A DNA stretch of 64,000 bases, taken from contig NZ_AHCD03000027.1 in assembly GCF_000238295.3 (NCBI RefSeq), positions 124,001 to 188,000 on the forward strand, read 5' to 3'. Origin of the DNA: Pseudoalteromonas rubra. GTDB lineage: Bacteria; Pseudomonadota; Gammaproteobacteria; Enterobacterales; Alteromonadaceae. Under the pieces are notes generated by a model. The model had not been told where the DNA came from. It ran no database searches and saw nothing but the letters and a program-made list of their open reading frames with translations. The position numbers were made by a program, and so were the translations under genes. Shown in pieces: positions 1 through 9,900 of the stretch; positions within the stretch are counted from its first letter, which is position 1, and the number at the start of each line of letters is the position of its first letter.

Positions 1-1539
1 AGCGATGTGGCTGCAAAAACTGAAATTGCTGGTCCGGGCTTTATCAATATTCACCTTAAGCCGGAGTTTCTGGCTGCGAGCCTGGAAGCGGCCAATCAGG
101 ATGCCAAGCTAGGCGTGGCAGAACATGCTCAGGCGCAAAACGTGGTCGTCGATTTCTCGTCGCCTAACCTGGCCAAAGAAATGCACGTGGGTCACCTGCG
201 TTCTACCATCATTGGTGATGCCGTGGTACGTGCGCTTGAGTTCCGTGGTGACAAAGTCACGCGTCAGAACCACGTGGGCGACTGGGGCACGCAGTTTGGT
301 ATGCTGATCGCACACCTGGAAGATATGCTGGCGCAAGGCATTGACCTGGAAAACGTGGCACTGGCGGACTTAGAAACTTTCTATCGTGACGCTAAGAAGC
401 GCTTCGACGATGAAGAAGGTTTCTCGGATAAGGCCCGTGATTACGTGGTTAAATTACAAGGCGGTGATGCACATTGCCAGAAACTGTGGCAGTTGTTCAT
501 CGACACGTCGGTGAAGCACTCTGAAGAAGTATACAAAAAGCTGAATGTGACGCTCACGCGCGATGACATTATGGCTGAAAGTGCCTATAACGATCGTCTG
601 GCCGGTATCATCACGCTGTTAAAAGATAAAAACATTGCGGTTGAAGATCAGGGCGCACAGGTGGTGTTCCTCGATGAGCTGGCAAACAAAGATGGTGAGC
701 CATCGGTGTTTATCGTACAAAAATCAGGTGGTGGTTTCTTGTATGCCACGACCGATCTGGCTGCGTGTGACTACCGCTCTAACGAGCTGGGCGCTGAGCG
801 TATTCTGATTTTCGTGGATGCTCGTCAAAGCCTGCATTTTAACCAGGTTGAGCTGACTGCACGCAAAGCGGGTCTGCTGCGCGACGAAACCAGCTATGAG
901 TTCTGTCCGTTTGGCACTATGATGGGCAGCGACGGCAAGCCGTTCAAGACCCGTACAGGCGGCACAGTCAAGCTGGCTGAACTGTTGGATGAAGCGGTGA
1001 GCCGTGCCAGCGAAAAACTGGCCGACCGTGCGTCTGAGCTGAGTGCAGAAGCCCGTGCTGAAATCGCCCGTAAAGTGGGTATTGGCGCGGTGAAATATGC
1101 CGATCTGTCGAAGCACCGGACCAGTGATTACATCTTCAACTGGGATACCATGCTGAGCTTCGAAGGCGCCACGGCACCTTACTTACAGTACGCGTACACC
1201 CGTGTGCGCAGTATTTTCCGCAAAGCCGGTGTAGACAGTGCGGCGCTCAGTGGCAGCATCAACATCGTCGAGCCACAGGAAAAGGCGCTGGCGCTGAAAC
1301 TCCTGCAGCTTGAAGAAGTCCTGGATCTGATGATCGGCGAAGCCACACCACACGTATTATGTGGGTATCTGTATGAGCTGGCGAGTCTGTACATGACCTT
1401 CTACGAAGCTTGTCCAATCCTCAAAGACGATGTGTCTGCTGAAGTACGTGAAAGTCGTCTGTTGCTGTGTAACCTGGTTGCCAGAACACTCAACACCGGT
1501 CTGGAGCTGCTGGGCATCGAGGTGATGGAGCAGATGTAA
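1..1539 (+). CDS. argS: Arginyl-tRNA synthetase, 5' end cut by window
   Basis: Class I arginyl-tRNA synthetase, which charges tRNA-Arg in the cytoplasm. The open frame runs from base 1, so the true start lies outside the window; about 512 residues are present, against roughly 580 for the family, so about 70 N-terminal residues (the Add1 tRNA-binding domain) are missing. The HIGH-like signature appears as HVGHLRST near the visible N terminus. The KMSKS-equivalent loop reads [13 protein letters not shown], as in other gammaproteobacterial ArgS. The C terminus has the usual anticodon-binding helical domain ending in LGIEVMEQM. An intrinsic terminator follows within 50 bp, so the gene is not obviously co-transcribed with pdxH. 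Identification is certain. Confidence 0.97.
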   Translation, partial: SDVAAKTEIAGPGFINIHLKPEFLAASLEAANQDAKLGVAEHAQAQNVVVDFSSPNLAKEMHVGHLRSTIIGDAVVRALEFRGDKVTRQNHVGDWGTQFGMLIAHLEDMLAQGIDLENVALADLETFYRDAKKRFDDEEGFSDKARDYVVKLQGGDAHCQKLWQLFIDTSVKHSEEVYKKLNVTLTRDDIMAESAYNDRLAGIITLLKDKNIAVEDQGAQVVFLDELANKDGEPSVFIVQKSGGGFLYATTDLAACDYRSNELGAERILIFVDARQSLHFNQVELTARKAGLLRDETSYEFCPFGTMMGSDGKPFKTRTGGTVKLAELLDEAVSRASEKLADRASELSAEARAEIARKVGIGAVKYADLSKHRTSDYIFNWDTMLSFEGATAPYLQYAYTRVRSIFRKAGVDSAALSGSINIVEPQEKALALKLLQLEEVLDLMIGEATPHVLCGYLYELASLYMTFYEACPILKDDVSAEVRESRLLLCNLVARTLNTGLELLGIEVMEQM

Positions 1540-1586
1540 GTCCTGCGTGAGATCATGCAATGCATGCATCACGTTATGTTAGACTG

Positions 1587-1609
1587 AGGCCGCACTATTG
1601 CGGCCTTTT
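1587..1609 (+). terminator. Intrinsic terminator after argS
   Basis: A 7-bp perfect stem, AGGCCGC/GCGGCCT, with a six-base loop is followed directly by a short T run. It sits 48 bp after the argS stop and just before pdxH. Confidence 0.8.
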
Positions 1610-1632
1610 GTGTTATGTAAGGAATGACCACT

Positions 1633-2271
1633 ATGAAACTTGATGATATTCGTCGCGAATATACTAAAGATGGCCTCTCCCGCGAGAAGCTCGATGATAA
1701 CCCCATCGTGCAGTTTGAACACTGGCTGCAGCAGGCCGTGGATGCAAATCTCAGCGATCCGACCGCCATGGTAGTGGCCACGGTGGATGAGCAGGGTCAG
1801 CCGTCACAGCGGATTGTGTTACTCAAACAAGTGGACGATAACGGCTTTGTCTTTTTCACTAATACCGGGTCGCGTAAGGCACAAGAGCTCAAAGGTAATA
1901 ACAAGATTTCATTACACTTTCCCTGGCACAATCTGGAGCGTCAGGTGATCGTGTACGGTGAAGCCGAACCGCTACCGACAGCTGCGGTTGCTAAGTACTT
2001 TCTCTCCCGTCCAAAAGAAAGCCAGCTTGCTGCCTGGGCTTCAGCCCAGTCGCGTCCGGTCTCCTCTCGTCAGGCCCTGATGCAGACCTTCAACAGCATG
2101 AAAAGTAAGTTTGCGAAAGGCGATATTCCGTTGCCGGACTTTTGGGGCGGGTATTGTGTTAAACCCCATCAGATTGAATTCTGGCAAGGGGGAGAGCATC
2201 GTTTGCATGACCGCTTTATGTATCGTAAAGACGTTAGCGGACAGTGGCAGGTTGAACGTCTTAACCCATAG
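1633..2271 (+). CDS. pdxH: Pyridoxamine/pyridoxine 5'-phosphate oxidase
   Basis: FMN-dependent oxidase that converts pyridoxine- or pyridoxamine-5'-phosphate to pyridoxal 5'-phosphate, the last step of vitamin B6 synthesis and salvage. The protein has the family hallmarks [34 protein letters not shown], and the C-terminal [13 protein letters not shown] and WQVERLNP. The 212-residue length is close to E. coli PdxH (218). I prefer the ATG at 1633 because AAGGA at 1619-1623 is about 9 bases upstream of it; the in-frame ATG at 1624 abuts that ribosome binding site. The stop codon lies next to or just inside the possible start of the following TatD-family gene, so the two are probably co-transcribed. 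Confidence 0.96.
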   Translation: MKLDDIRREYTKDGLSREKLDDNPIVQFEHWLQQAVDANLSDPTAMVVATVDEQGQPSQRIVLLKQVDDNGFVFFTNTGSRKAQELKGNNKISLHFPWHNLERQVIVYGEAEPLPTAAVAKYFLSRPKESQLAAWASAQSRPVSSRQALMQTFNSMKSKFAKGDIPLPDFWGGYCVKPHQIEFWQGGEHRLHDRFMYRKDVSGQWQVERLNP

Positions 2272-2282
2272 TGTCACACCCC

Positions 2283-3047
2283 ATGCGCTTCATTGATACC
2301 CATTGCCATCTTGACTTTGAAGAATTCAGAGACAGTTTGCCTCAACACCTGACAGAGGCGCAGGCGCTGGGTATCGGGCAATGGGTGGTACCTGGGGTCA
2401 CGCTGGCACAGTGCCGCACTTTGCCAGCTTTCGCGCAGCAGTACCCGGGCGTGCACATCGCCTTTGGTCTTCATCCTTACTTTATGGCACAGCACAACGC
2501 CGCGGATATGTCTGATTTAGCGGCGCTTGCCCATCTGCATCGTTCGCAGCTGGTGGCGATTGGTGAGTGTGGTATTGATGCCATGGTGGCGGATATTGAC
2601 GCGCAGCAACACCTGTTTATAGAGCACATAGCGCTGGCTAATGCGCTGAGTTTGCCGCTGATTGTGCATCACCGCAAAAGTCATCACCTGTTGGCGAAAG
2701 CCTTTAAACAGTGTCCCCCTCAAAACGGAGGCGTTATTCATGCCTTCTCTGGCTCATTGCAAGATGCGCAGAGTTATCTGAAGCTCGGGTTTAAACTCGG
2801 TGTGGGTGGCACCATCAGCTATCCGCGGGCAGCAAAAACCCGCACTACGCTGGCTCAAGTGCCGTTAGAGTCGTTAGTGTTGGAAACCGATGCGCCTTCT
2901 ATGCCGCTATCGGGCTACCAGGGGCAGGTGAATGTGCCAAAAAGAGTTGTGGAGGTGTTTGAGCATTTGTGTGCCATTCGCGAAGAATCCCCTCAAGACA
3001 TTGCAGAGGTAATTTTCAAGACGTCGCAGGAAATATTAAGCTTATAA
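2283..3047 (+). CDS. TatD-family metal-dependent hydrolase (YjjV-like)
   Basis: TIM-barrel metallohydrolase of the TatD/YcfH/YjjV family, 254 residues. Visible metal ligands and motifs are the N-terminal HCHLD (after FIDT), the glutamate in GECGID, the histidines in LIVHHRK and VIHAFSG, and the aspartate in LETDAP. Characterised members are Mg-dependent 3'-5' exonucleases or phosphodiesterases, but the exact substrate of this one cannot be read from sequence. I chose the ATG at 2283 because it gives the family start MRFIDTHCHLDF. A GTG at 2271 would overlap the pdxH stop by one base and add four residues. Neither start has a clear Shine-Dalgarno, consistent with translational coupling to pdxH. 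Confidence 0.92.
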   Translation: MRFIDTHCHLDFEEFRDSLPQHLTEAQALGIGQWVVPGVTLAQCRTLPAFAQQYPGVHIAFGLHPYFMAQHNAADMSDLAALAHLHRSQLVAIGECGIDAMVADIDAQQHLFIEHIALANALSLPLIVHHRKSHHLLAKAFKQCPPQNGGVIHAFSGSLQDAQSYLKLGFKLGVGGTISYPRAAKTRTTLAQVPLESLVLETDAPSMPLSGYQGQVNVPKRVVEVFEHLCAIREESPQDIAEVIFKTSQEILSL

Positions 3048-3096
3048 CGCCCTGGATGAATACGTTAGCACTGGGATGATAGGTATAATTGCTGCA

Positions 3097-3116
3097 AAGA
3101 GGGGCTCACCCCTCTT
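3097..3116. terminator. Hairpin, probable bidirectional terminator
   Basis: Perfect 8-bp stem AAGAGGGG/CCCCTCTT with a CTCA loop lies between the convergent TatD-family gene and the small peptide gene. No long T run follows on either side, so termination is inferred from position and stem strength. Confidence 0.5.
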
Positions 3117-3136
3117 GTGAGACTTTATGTGTTGCC

Positions 3137-3328
3137 TTAGTCTGTTACACAGTGTCTGCCTGGCTCAGTATTACAGTTAAAGTCAGACTGTCTGTTACCG
3201 CACCAGTATTGACAAGAAACAGGACGAGTTTGAATCGTTCCGCCTGCCACATTTGGCGTTGCCTGAGCATCTAAATTACGTAGATTAGACAGCGTCTTCA
3301 TATTTTTCTTTTTGATCTGTAATTTCAT
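3137..3328 (-). CDS. Small Cys-rich peptide with double-glycine leader (RiPP-precursor-like)
   Basis: A 63-residue ORF with a strong ribosome binding site (TTAAGGA seven bases before the ATG). The first 30 residues look like a leader: lysine-rich MKLQIKKKNMKTLS, a polar stretch, then VAGG. The remaining 33 residues contain four cysteines (SCQYWCGNR, DFNCNTE, GRHCVTD) and aromatic residues. This architecture is typical of peptides processed by C39 peptidase transporters, or of RiPP or bacteriocin precursors. No modification enzyme, peptidase or ABC transporter lies next to it, so the function is unproven. It lies downstream of ytjB on the same strand with about 190 bp between them, and a 7-bp hairpin (3360-3381) lies in its leader. 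It could equally be an orphan small protein. Confidence 0.6.
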   Translation of the reverse strand: MKLQIKKKNMKTLSNLRNLDAQATPNVAGGTIQTRPVSCQYWCGNRQSDFNCNTEPGRHCVTD

Positions 3329-3359
3329 TTTATTTTCCTTAAACTTGAAATTGTGCCAA

Positions 3360-3381
3360 CGCCGAGTTTAATTGCTCGGCG
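3360..3381 (-). promoter_or_regulatory. Leader hairpin upstream of the small peptide gene
   Basis: CGCCGAG/CTCGGCG, a 7-bp perfect stem with an eight-base loop, is about 32 bases before the peptide start codon and downstream of ytjB. It could be the ytjB terminator or a 5'-UTR structure of the peptide gene; no T run follows. Confidence 0.35.
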
Positions 3382-3517
3382 CGGTATGCTAATTACCCAT
3401 TCTGGTAACTCACAGTTAAAACATTATTTTAATTTCTACCTGACGTCAATAGTTTTAACTTTTTGTTTCTTTTGAATAGTTTATAGCCCATGCCGGTTTT
3501 TAGGGTTACTGGCAATG

Positions 3518-4138
3518 CTACTGTTCATCAGCAACGCTATTGCGGATCTGACGTTTTACTTCCCAGCGCTTTAAGGCCCGGCCAATCTGCCAGGTAAAAA
3601 TACAAGCAATAACCAGCATCAGCAGCACCACGCGACCCAGCTCGTGGAAATGGCGGTGACTTTCTGCCATGGCAGATTCGGTTAAATACTCGACGCTGAC
3701 AAAACCTATGGGTTGTTGCTCCGTATCATAAATGGGCTCAACAATCGGCTGCTTAGACTGAGTCAGCCCGGCTAAATGGCGGGGCAAGTCGGTTATTTCT
3801 GGTGGTGCATCCTGGCCATCGTTGCCGATAATAAATTGGCCTTGTTGATTGTAGAGCCTGACTGACAGTACAAATTCGTCACTGGCGAGGTGGTTACACA
3901 AAGCCCTGAGCTGTGGCGTATCCATGCGGCTGAGTGGCAAAGCAGCATTCAGCGCCAGTTGTTTAGTCAGGCTACGACCTGTGTGATCTGCGTTGGTGTG
4001 CAACAGTTGATGGGAGCGAAAGCTGGTATTAAAGGCCAGCCAGGTAACGGTTAAAAAGCACATTGCCGCGACCAGCAGACGCAGTAAACGGCGGTTGCGT
4101 GACGAGGAGAGATATTCAAGGGCTTGTGTATTTTTCAT
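3518..4138 (-). CDS. ytjB: AhpA/YtjB-family inner-membrane protein
   Basis: Membrane protein of 206 residues: a hydrophobic segment near residues 20-37 (LRLLVAAMCFLTVTWLAF), an extracytoplasmic domain of roughly 125 residues, and a second membrane segment near 168-187 (VVLLMLVIACIFTWQI), followed by a basic tail. This topology, and the divergent position next to serB, match YtjB (formerly Smp) of E. coli, which also neighbours serB. The periplasmic part looks like a degenerate sensor domain (LYNQQGQFIIGNDGQ), but no kinase or HAMP output is present. The molecular function of the family is not established. The gene is divergent from serB, so the 121-bp gap should hold both promoters. Confidence 0.8.
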   Translation of the reverse strand: MKNTQALEYLSSSRNRRLLRLLVAAMCFLTVTWLAFNTSFRSHQLLHTNADHTGRSLTKQLALNAALPLSRMDTPQLRALCNHLASDEFVLSVRLYNQQGQFIIGNDGQDAPPEITDLPRHLAGLTQSKQPIVEPIYDTEQQPIGFVSVEYLTESAMAESHRHFHELGRVVLLMLVIACIFTWQIGRALKRWEVKRQIRNSVADEQ

Positions 4139-4218
4139 AGATCTTGTTTGCCTGCTGACATGCCATGATTAAGATGTTACAAAGGGCGCATACCGTTACC
4201 AAACAAGTACAAATACAT

Positions 4219-4234
4219 CGGTTCAGAAGAACCG
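4219..4234 (+). promoter_or_regulatory. Small hairpin in the serB leader
   Basis: CGGTTC/GAACCG stem with an AGAA loop sits 26 bases before the serB start. The serB ribosome binding site (AGGAG) follows it. It may be a transcript-stabilising structure or an operator half-site pair; no family was recognised. Confidence 0.3.
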
Positions 4235-4259
4235 GATATGACCCCAATCAGGAGTATCC

Positions 4260-5273
4260 ATGTCAAAGTCACTCGCGTCAATCCAGTTGCGTGCCATCGC
4301 TGAGCCTGCTCAGCAGCTTCTTACCTTAGCAAAGTGGTACCAGATTGAAAACGAAGATCACCTTAAGCCTGGCGCTTGTCCATTGTCAGAAGGCGGTCAG
4401 TACTTGTGCTTCTTTGGTGAACAGCTCAGCGAGGAGACTGTCCTGAAGATTTTAGGCCTGTGCCAGCGTGCCGATATTGAAGTCACCAGGTTAGCGCTGT
4501 ATCAACCCACAGCTGACATGGTACCCGGACTGGTTTTATATACCCAGTCGACACGCGATGTGCGCGCGGCCATTCGTGCGTTAGCGGCCCAGTGTGGTCT
4601 GCAAGGCGCCGCCATCAGCCAGCCGCCAAGCTTGCAAAAGCCCGGTTTACTGGTGATGGATATGGACTCCACGGCAATCAAAATTGAGTGCATTGATGAA
4701 ATTGCCAGACTGGCCGGAGTCTATGATGAGGTTGCTGCCGTCACCGCACAAGCGATGGCTGGTCAGCTGGCATTTAACGACAGCCTGTATCAGCGTGTTG
4801 CCAAGCTGTCCGGAGTCGAATTACCGCTTATTCAGCAACTCAAAGACAACCTGCCGCTGATGGAGGGCGTTGCCCAGCTGTGTGCGGTACTCAAAGCACA
4901 TCATTGGCATCTGGCGATTGCCTCCGGTGGCTTTACCTGGTTTGCCGAGGCGCTCAAAGCGCCGTTGCAGCTAGACGCCGTCTTTGCTAACACACTGGAA
5001 ATTGCCGACGATAAGCTCACCGGTAAAGTGCTGGGCGAGGTCGTTGATGGCAGCAAGAAAGCCGAGGTGCTTAAATCCCTGACTACACAGTTTGGCATTG
5101 CGCCCAGACAAACCGTGGCCATGGGCGATGGTGCCAACGATTTAATTATGATGGCCGCTGCGGGCTTAGGCGTGGCTGTGCATGGCAAACCTAAAGTGGT
5201 CGAGCAGGCGGATGCCGCCATTACCCAAGGGTCGTTGACTCAGCTGCTATACTTAGTGGCCGTACCGGTGTAA
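4260..5273 (+). CDS. serB: Phosphoserine phosphatase
   Basis: HAD-superfamily phosphatase catalysing the last step of serine synthesis, O-phospho-L-serine to L-serine. The catalytic motif DMDSTAI lies near residue 133, motif II around IASGGFTWF, and motif III/IV in GDGANDLIM near residue 284, all intact. The 337-residue length reflects the N-terminal ACT-like regulatory region of about 120 residues typical of gammaproteobacterial SerB. The start has a good AGGAG ribosome binding site. It is divergent from ytjB. Confidence 0.97.
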   Translation: MSKSLASIQLRAIAEPAQQLLTLAKWYQIENEDHLKPGACPLSEGGQYLCFFGEQLSEETVLKILGLCQRADIEVTRLALYQPTADMVPGLVLYTQSTRDVRAAIRALAAQCGLQGAAISQPPSLQKPGLLVMDMDSTAIKIECIDEIARLAGVYDEVAAVTAQAMAGQLAFNDSLYQRVAKLSGVELPLIQQLKDNLPLMEGVAQLCAVLKAHHWHLAIASGGFTWFAEALKAPLQLDAVFANTLEIADDKLTGKVLGEVVDGSKKAEVLKSLTTQFGIAPRQTVAMGDGANDLIMMAAAGLGVAVHGKPKVVEQADAAITQGSLTQLLYLVAVPV

Positions 5274-5339
5274 TCTGTCCAAATTGTTAGGTTGGTATGC
5301 TTTTTGGTACATCATAAGATAGTGTAGGAAATACGTGAT

Positions 5340-5675
5340 ATGAGAGCAGTTTTACTGGTGTTTTCCGCTGTTTTGTTATCTTTTTCGTCGGCCTCGTTTG
5401 CTGCAGGCTGGACTGGATACGGCAAGGTGAAGGAGTTAGGACAACAACCTAAAAACGCGCCCACTGATATTGTGGTTGTTGCGGATATTGCGAGTAATAG
5501 CACCAAATGTGCCGTGAAGGACAAGTTTTTGTTTGATATCCAGGATAGTCGTGATGAGCGGGTTTACAGTACTTTGCTAACGGCGCTTGTGGCACAGAAG
5601 GAAGTGCGCTTTTTCTTAGAAGACGATTGTTCCGTGTGGGATATGCCAAAAATTACTGGGATATATATCCGTTAG
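5340..5675 (+). CDS. Small exported protein, paralogue of genes at 33.9 and 34.5 kb
   Basis: A 111-residue protein with a clear Sec signal peptide (hydrophobic LLVFSAVLLSFSSASFAA, cleavage expected after SFA-A). The mature part of about 90 residues has two cysteines. Its C-terminal half contains STLL, an alanine-rich helix, V-x-FF, CS, then PKIT-x-I-Y-I-R. The same pattern recurs in the exported protein at 33944-34273 (STLLAAKLAG, NFYVSGCS, PRITSIWVR), showing real homology. Small proteins of this kind are common in marine gammaproteobacteria; I suspect a compact beta-rich fold but cannot assign a function. It lies alone after serB. Confidence 0.75.
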   Translation: MRAVLLVFSAVLLSFSSASFAAGWTGYGKVKELGQQPKNAPTDIVVVADIASNSTKCAVKDKFLFDIQDSRDERVYSTLLTALVAQKEVRFFLEDDCSVWDMPKITGIYIR

Positions 5676-5725
5676 GTTATTGGTTAACCCCACTAGGTTT
5701 GGCTTTGAAGCGCATTTTAAATAGC

Positions 5726-5757
5726 AGCCATAGCGACTTAATGAAGTCGCTATGGCT
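5726..5757. terminator. Strong 14-bp hairpin, bidirectional terminator
   Basis: AGCCATAGCGACTT pairs perfectly with AAGTCGCTATGGCT around an AATG loop. It sits between a plus-strand gene and the 3' end of the minus-strand megasynthase, so it probably ends both transcripts, although T runs are weak. Confidence 0.65.
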
Positions 5758-5803
5758 GAACTAGATCGATATGGAGATCATTAGCGCTCAGTTATAAGTG
5801 TGC

Positions 5804-6955
5804 TTAACTCTCCTGCCAGATCTCCCGATAGTGTCTGTCTTCTAGCCACTGGATAAAGTAAGTATCAAACAAACTCTCCCAGTCGCCCAGCGTGATGTCA
5901 TAGCGCTCTGTCAGTGCGATAAAGTTGTCCTTATCATAGGGGTCCATCGGCATAAAATACGCTTCAAACAGGTATTCGTCGTAACCGGGGCGTGATGACA
6001 ATAAGCCCTGCATAATGACCTGATCTTTGCCTTCTCGCTGCGCCGCGTAGGCTTCACAGGCACGAATGAACTCCGCTTTATCCGTGTGGGTAAAGCGCAG
6101 GCCCCGCTCAGCGGCAAAGTCATAAAAGGTTGCAATGCTCAGTGGTGCTGGGTTTGCCACGTGATAGACCTGATTGCGTTTTTGCGGGTCGTTCATGCCT
6201 GCAACGATACACGTAGCCGCGCGGTCAACCGGAATGATATCCAGCATGTAGGGGCTTTCAGCTGGGCGTACTTCTACGCTGAGCATCATTTTCAGGATGC
6301 GGTGGAAGACATCATCCGTATTGCCAATGCCACTTGTTGATGAGCCCGAAATTTCCGAAAAGCGGTAAACCGTGTAGGGCACACCGATGAGTGATGCCTG
6401 ACGAATGTTTTCTTCCTGCACCCATTTCGACTGTCCGTACCCACTGCACAGCAAGGCTGCTTCGTCAGTTGGAATAAAGGACTCTCGTGGGTTGACTGAA
6501 AAGTGCGAGTCTTTGATCTGGGTGCTGGCGGTGGTGCTGGAGACAAAGTGGATCATCTTCAGCGTGTCTGTGCAGCACAATTTTAGCAAGGCATTGGTAC
6601 CAGCCACCGACTTTTTAAAGGCAAAGTAGGGCTGGATATGGTTCACATATGACGCCGTATGCACCACATGCTGGATGTCCCGGCACAGTCGTGTCCAGTG
6701 CTCGTCGGATACGCCCAAGCGGGATTGCTCCATATCACCCGGGATAGGCACAATACGATCCAGATCCAGATCCAGATCCAGAGTCAGCGCATACTGTTTG
6801 GCATTATCGGCAATCCGGCTGCGTGCCTGCTCAACGGAGCTGGCACGCACCAGGCAGTATATCTTTGCTTCGGTGGTGGCCAGCAGCTCTGCCAGCAGGT
6901 GACTGCCTAAAAAGCCCGTTGCACCAGTGAGCAGCACATGACGGACATCACCCTT
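5804..6955 (-). other. Terminal thioester reductase domain
   Basis: NAD(P)H-dependent extended SDR domain with GATGFLGSH and the catalytic YGQSKW. In NRPS/PKS systems such domains cleave the ACP thioester reductively to an aldehyde or alcohol. There is no thioesterase, so this is the only release route visible. A 4x GATCCA tandem repeat encodes an LDLDLDLD stretch near its start. Confidence 0.9.
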
Positions 6956-9900
6956 ATAGGCATGCGTGATTTCATCGGGCAGTGTCGGCAGATCAATGCC
7001 CGCATCGACGATAAACTCAGGCAATGACGCATCGTCATCAGATTGAGTCTGGCCATGGGCCTTGTCGATTTCGTCGATCAGCGCCTGGATGGTATTCATA
7101 TTCTTAAAGGCATCGGCCTGAATATCAATATTGAGCCGGGCCTTGAGCTGCTGAAAGGTTTTCAGCAATGAGATGGAATCAAAGCCATAATCATACAGAT
7201 CGCAATTCAGATCCAGCTCGTCGGGGGCGATCCCCAGCACCTGACCAACAATGCTCACTACGGTAGCGGCGATATCCCCAGACGCGTCAGTTACCTCATC
7301 TGTTCCGTGCTCAAGGCGGGGTTGCGTCAGGCGTTTACGCTGTAACAGTGCCGCAGTGTTATGCATAATACGCTCCGGCTCTGTGGTGCAGATGGCAGCC
7401 AAGGTACTGCGCCCGGCGTTCAGTAATTTAGGCAGCTGCGCAAAGGCATCCGACATCTGGATCAGCTGGTAGCCTTTTTTCTCGGCAAAGCTGTTCTCGA
7501 TGCTTTTCAGCGGGTCATCTGAATGCCAGTAGCCCCAGTTAATTGCCAGGGTTTGGCCATGACGTTGCTGCACCTCAACCATTTGGTTCCGGGCTCGGGC
7601 AAAGGCATTCTGAAAGCCATTGGCGTATGAATACGACAGATGATTCAGGCTGCCAAACACGGCCATGGAAGAGAACAGCACAAAAAAGTCCAGCTCGTAG
7701 CTACTTAACAGGGCATCCAGCTGCTGAGTGCCTTGCACTTTGACCTGCATTGAGCGGGCGAAGTCGGCCCAGTCGTTTTCTTCTTCCGTGTAGGTGGTGC
7801 CCAGGTGGAACACGCCGTTGAGCTGTAATGCCTTGTCGCTCAGTAAGGCACTGAGTTGTTCCAGCTGTTGGGCGTCGGCAATATCACACGCCAGGTAATG
7901 CACTGTGCCATTGCCCGTCTCTCTGAGTTGGGTCAGCTGTGGCTGCACTGCTTGCTCATCGCGCCTGCCCAGTAAGATGAGGGTCGCATCAAAGTCTTCC
8001 AGCAAACGCTGGCTCAGTGCCATGCCCAGTTCGCCCAGCGCGCCGGCGAGCAAATAGGTGCCACCGCGACGTATTTCATACTCAGATTTAGCCGTGTCGT
8101 TTGCGTCTGACAGTTGCGTCAGTTGTAGCGCAAATCGCGCACCAGCGCGGTATTGCACCTGATTCGGCTGTTGCTCAGCCGTGCTCAGTAGTGTGCTGGC
8201 AAACTCCTGTAGCAATAGTTCGCTCAGGCAAGCATTCTCATCAAGCTGTTCTAGCAAAGTCCAGCTATGTTGTGGATTGCGCAGGTTGTAACAACGTAGC
8301 AGGGCACTCAGGTCATCCCGGGTCTCTGTTTGCGGGTCGGTTTGGGTGCCATAAAACAGCTGCATTGCGTGATGATCATAGCAGGCGGTCAGTTGCATCA
8401 GCTCAAACAGGGGTTTTATTTGTTGCTCAGGGTCAGACAACGAGCCTGAGCCCAGCACAAAAGTGGTATCCGGCAGATTTTCCGGATCCAGCACTGAGTT
8501 GTTTAGCTGATCAAAGCACAGCGAAGTTACCGTACACCCGCTTGCTTGCAGCGGCTTACTGAGGGTTTCAAGCTCGGCAAGGGTGTCTGACACCAGCAAA
8601 ATATGCCTGTGTGCCAGCTGTGCACTCAGTGATGCCTGCCAGTCCTCTGGCAGATTGAGTGCAGCCGGGTGAAATTGGTTGTCGAGCAGCAGCCAGGGAT
8701 TTGTTTGTTCAGTCTCAACCGCTTTTTTACTGATAAAAGACGTACCAGGCAGGTGCAGTTTTGGCAAAGAAGTTGGGTAAAGTGGTTGCCAGCTCGCGAC
8801 TTTGCCGGATTGCCACAGACGTACTATGGCGGCATATTCTTTGGTTTGATGCAAAGTCAGCAACTGCTCTGCTGCTAGCTGCTCGCTGATGTTATGGCTA
8901 ACTTTTTGGGCTTGTTCTGGCATGGCCTCACTCAGGGCTGTGCACAGCTCGCTCAGTGAGGACACCACCCAGCCGAGTCTGTACGCCTGAGCGGTGCGGC
9001 CCAATGCTAAGGTCGCGGCCAGCTGTGCCAGTACCTCAGGCGTGTCAGGTAAAGTCGCGATGTGATTGGCGAGCTCCGCGACTTTGTGCCCCAGCGCCGC
9101 TTTGCTGGTGGCTGAGAGCACCACTATAGCTGGGGTGTCTGGCTGAGCTGTGTGTTGCGCTGTGATGTTCGCCTGATACTCTTCGAGCACCACATGGGCA
9201 TTGACGCCACTGATCCCAAAGGCACTGACGGCTGCCCGCCTTGGTGTATCGCCGTGCTCCCAGGGCTGCGCCTGAGTTTGTACCGTGAGCGGCGTCCCCT
9301 CGAGTGCCAGATAGGGATTAAGTGCCTGCGCATGGAGCGACGGCACCAGAGTCTGATGCTTAAGTTGCAAAACAACCTTAATGAGACCTGCGATACCGGC
9401 GGCAATTTCGGTATGACCTATGTTGCTTTTCACTGAACCCAGCGCACAGTGGGCTGGCCACTGATGCGCATTAAAGGCCGCTTTGAGTGCATCCAGTTCA
9501 ACTGGATCGCCGAGCGTGGTGCCGGTGCCATGGCATTCGATGTAGCTGAGTGTAGCCGGGTCGATGTTGGCGTTGCGCCAGGCTTTGTCCAGCAGCTGAG
9601 TTTGTGCCCGGGCGTTGGGTACGGTAAAGCCCTGTGATTTTCCGCCATGGTTAACCGCCGACCCCAGCAAAGTGGCGTAAATGGCGTCCTGATCGCGCTC
9701 GGCTGCCGAGCGCTTTTTCAGCATGATCATGCCAACGCCTTCACCCCGTACTATGCCATCCGCATCGGCAGCAAAGGTTTTGCATCGCCCATCTGGTGAC
9801 AGTGCACCTATCTCCTGCATGGCCACTGAGGCGGTGGGGGTGTCTATGATATTGACGCCACCGACAATGGCCTGCTCACACTCACCCATACGGATCGCCG

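Noticed and set aside
724..1116. Long antisense ORFs within argS, the megasynthase, aceF and lpdA
   Set aside because: They mirror the codon bias of strongly supported genes on the other strand and lack ribosome binding sites and domain signatures.
6757..6780. GATCCA repeats as a phase-variation switch
   Set aside because: The unit is six bases, so slippage cannot shift the reading frame.
7370..8700. KR4 as a second inactive ketoreductase, because its nucleotide motif reads AGALGELG
   Set aside because: The GxxGxxG glycines are intact and Ser, Tyr and Asn are present; only the first residue of the motif and one loop position differ.
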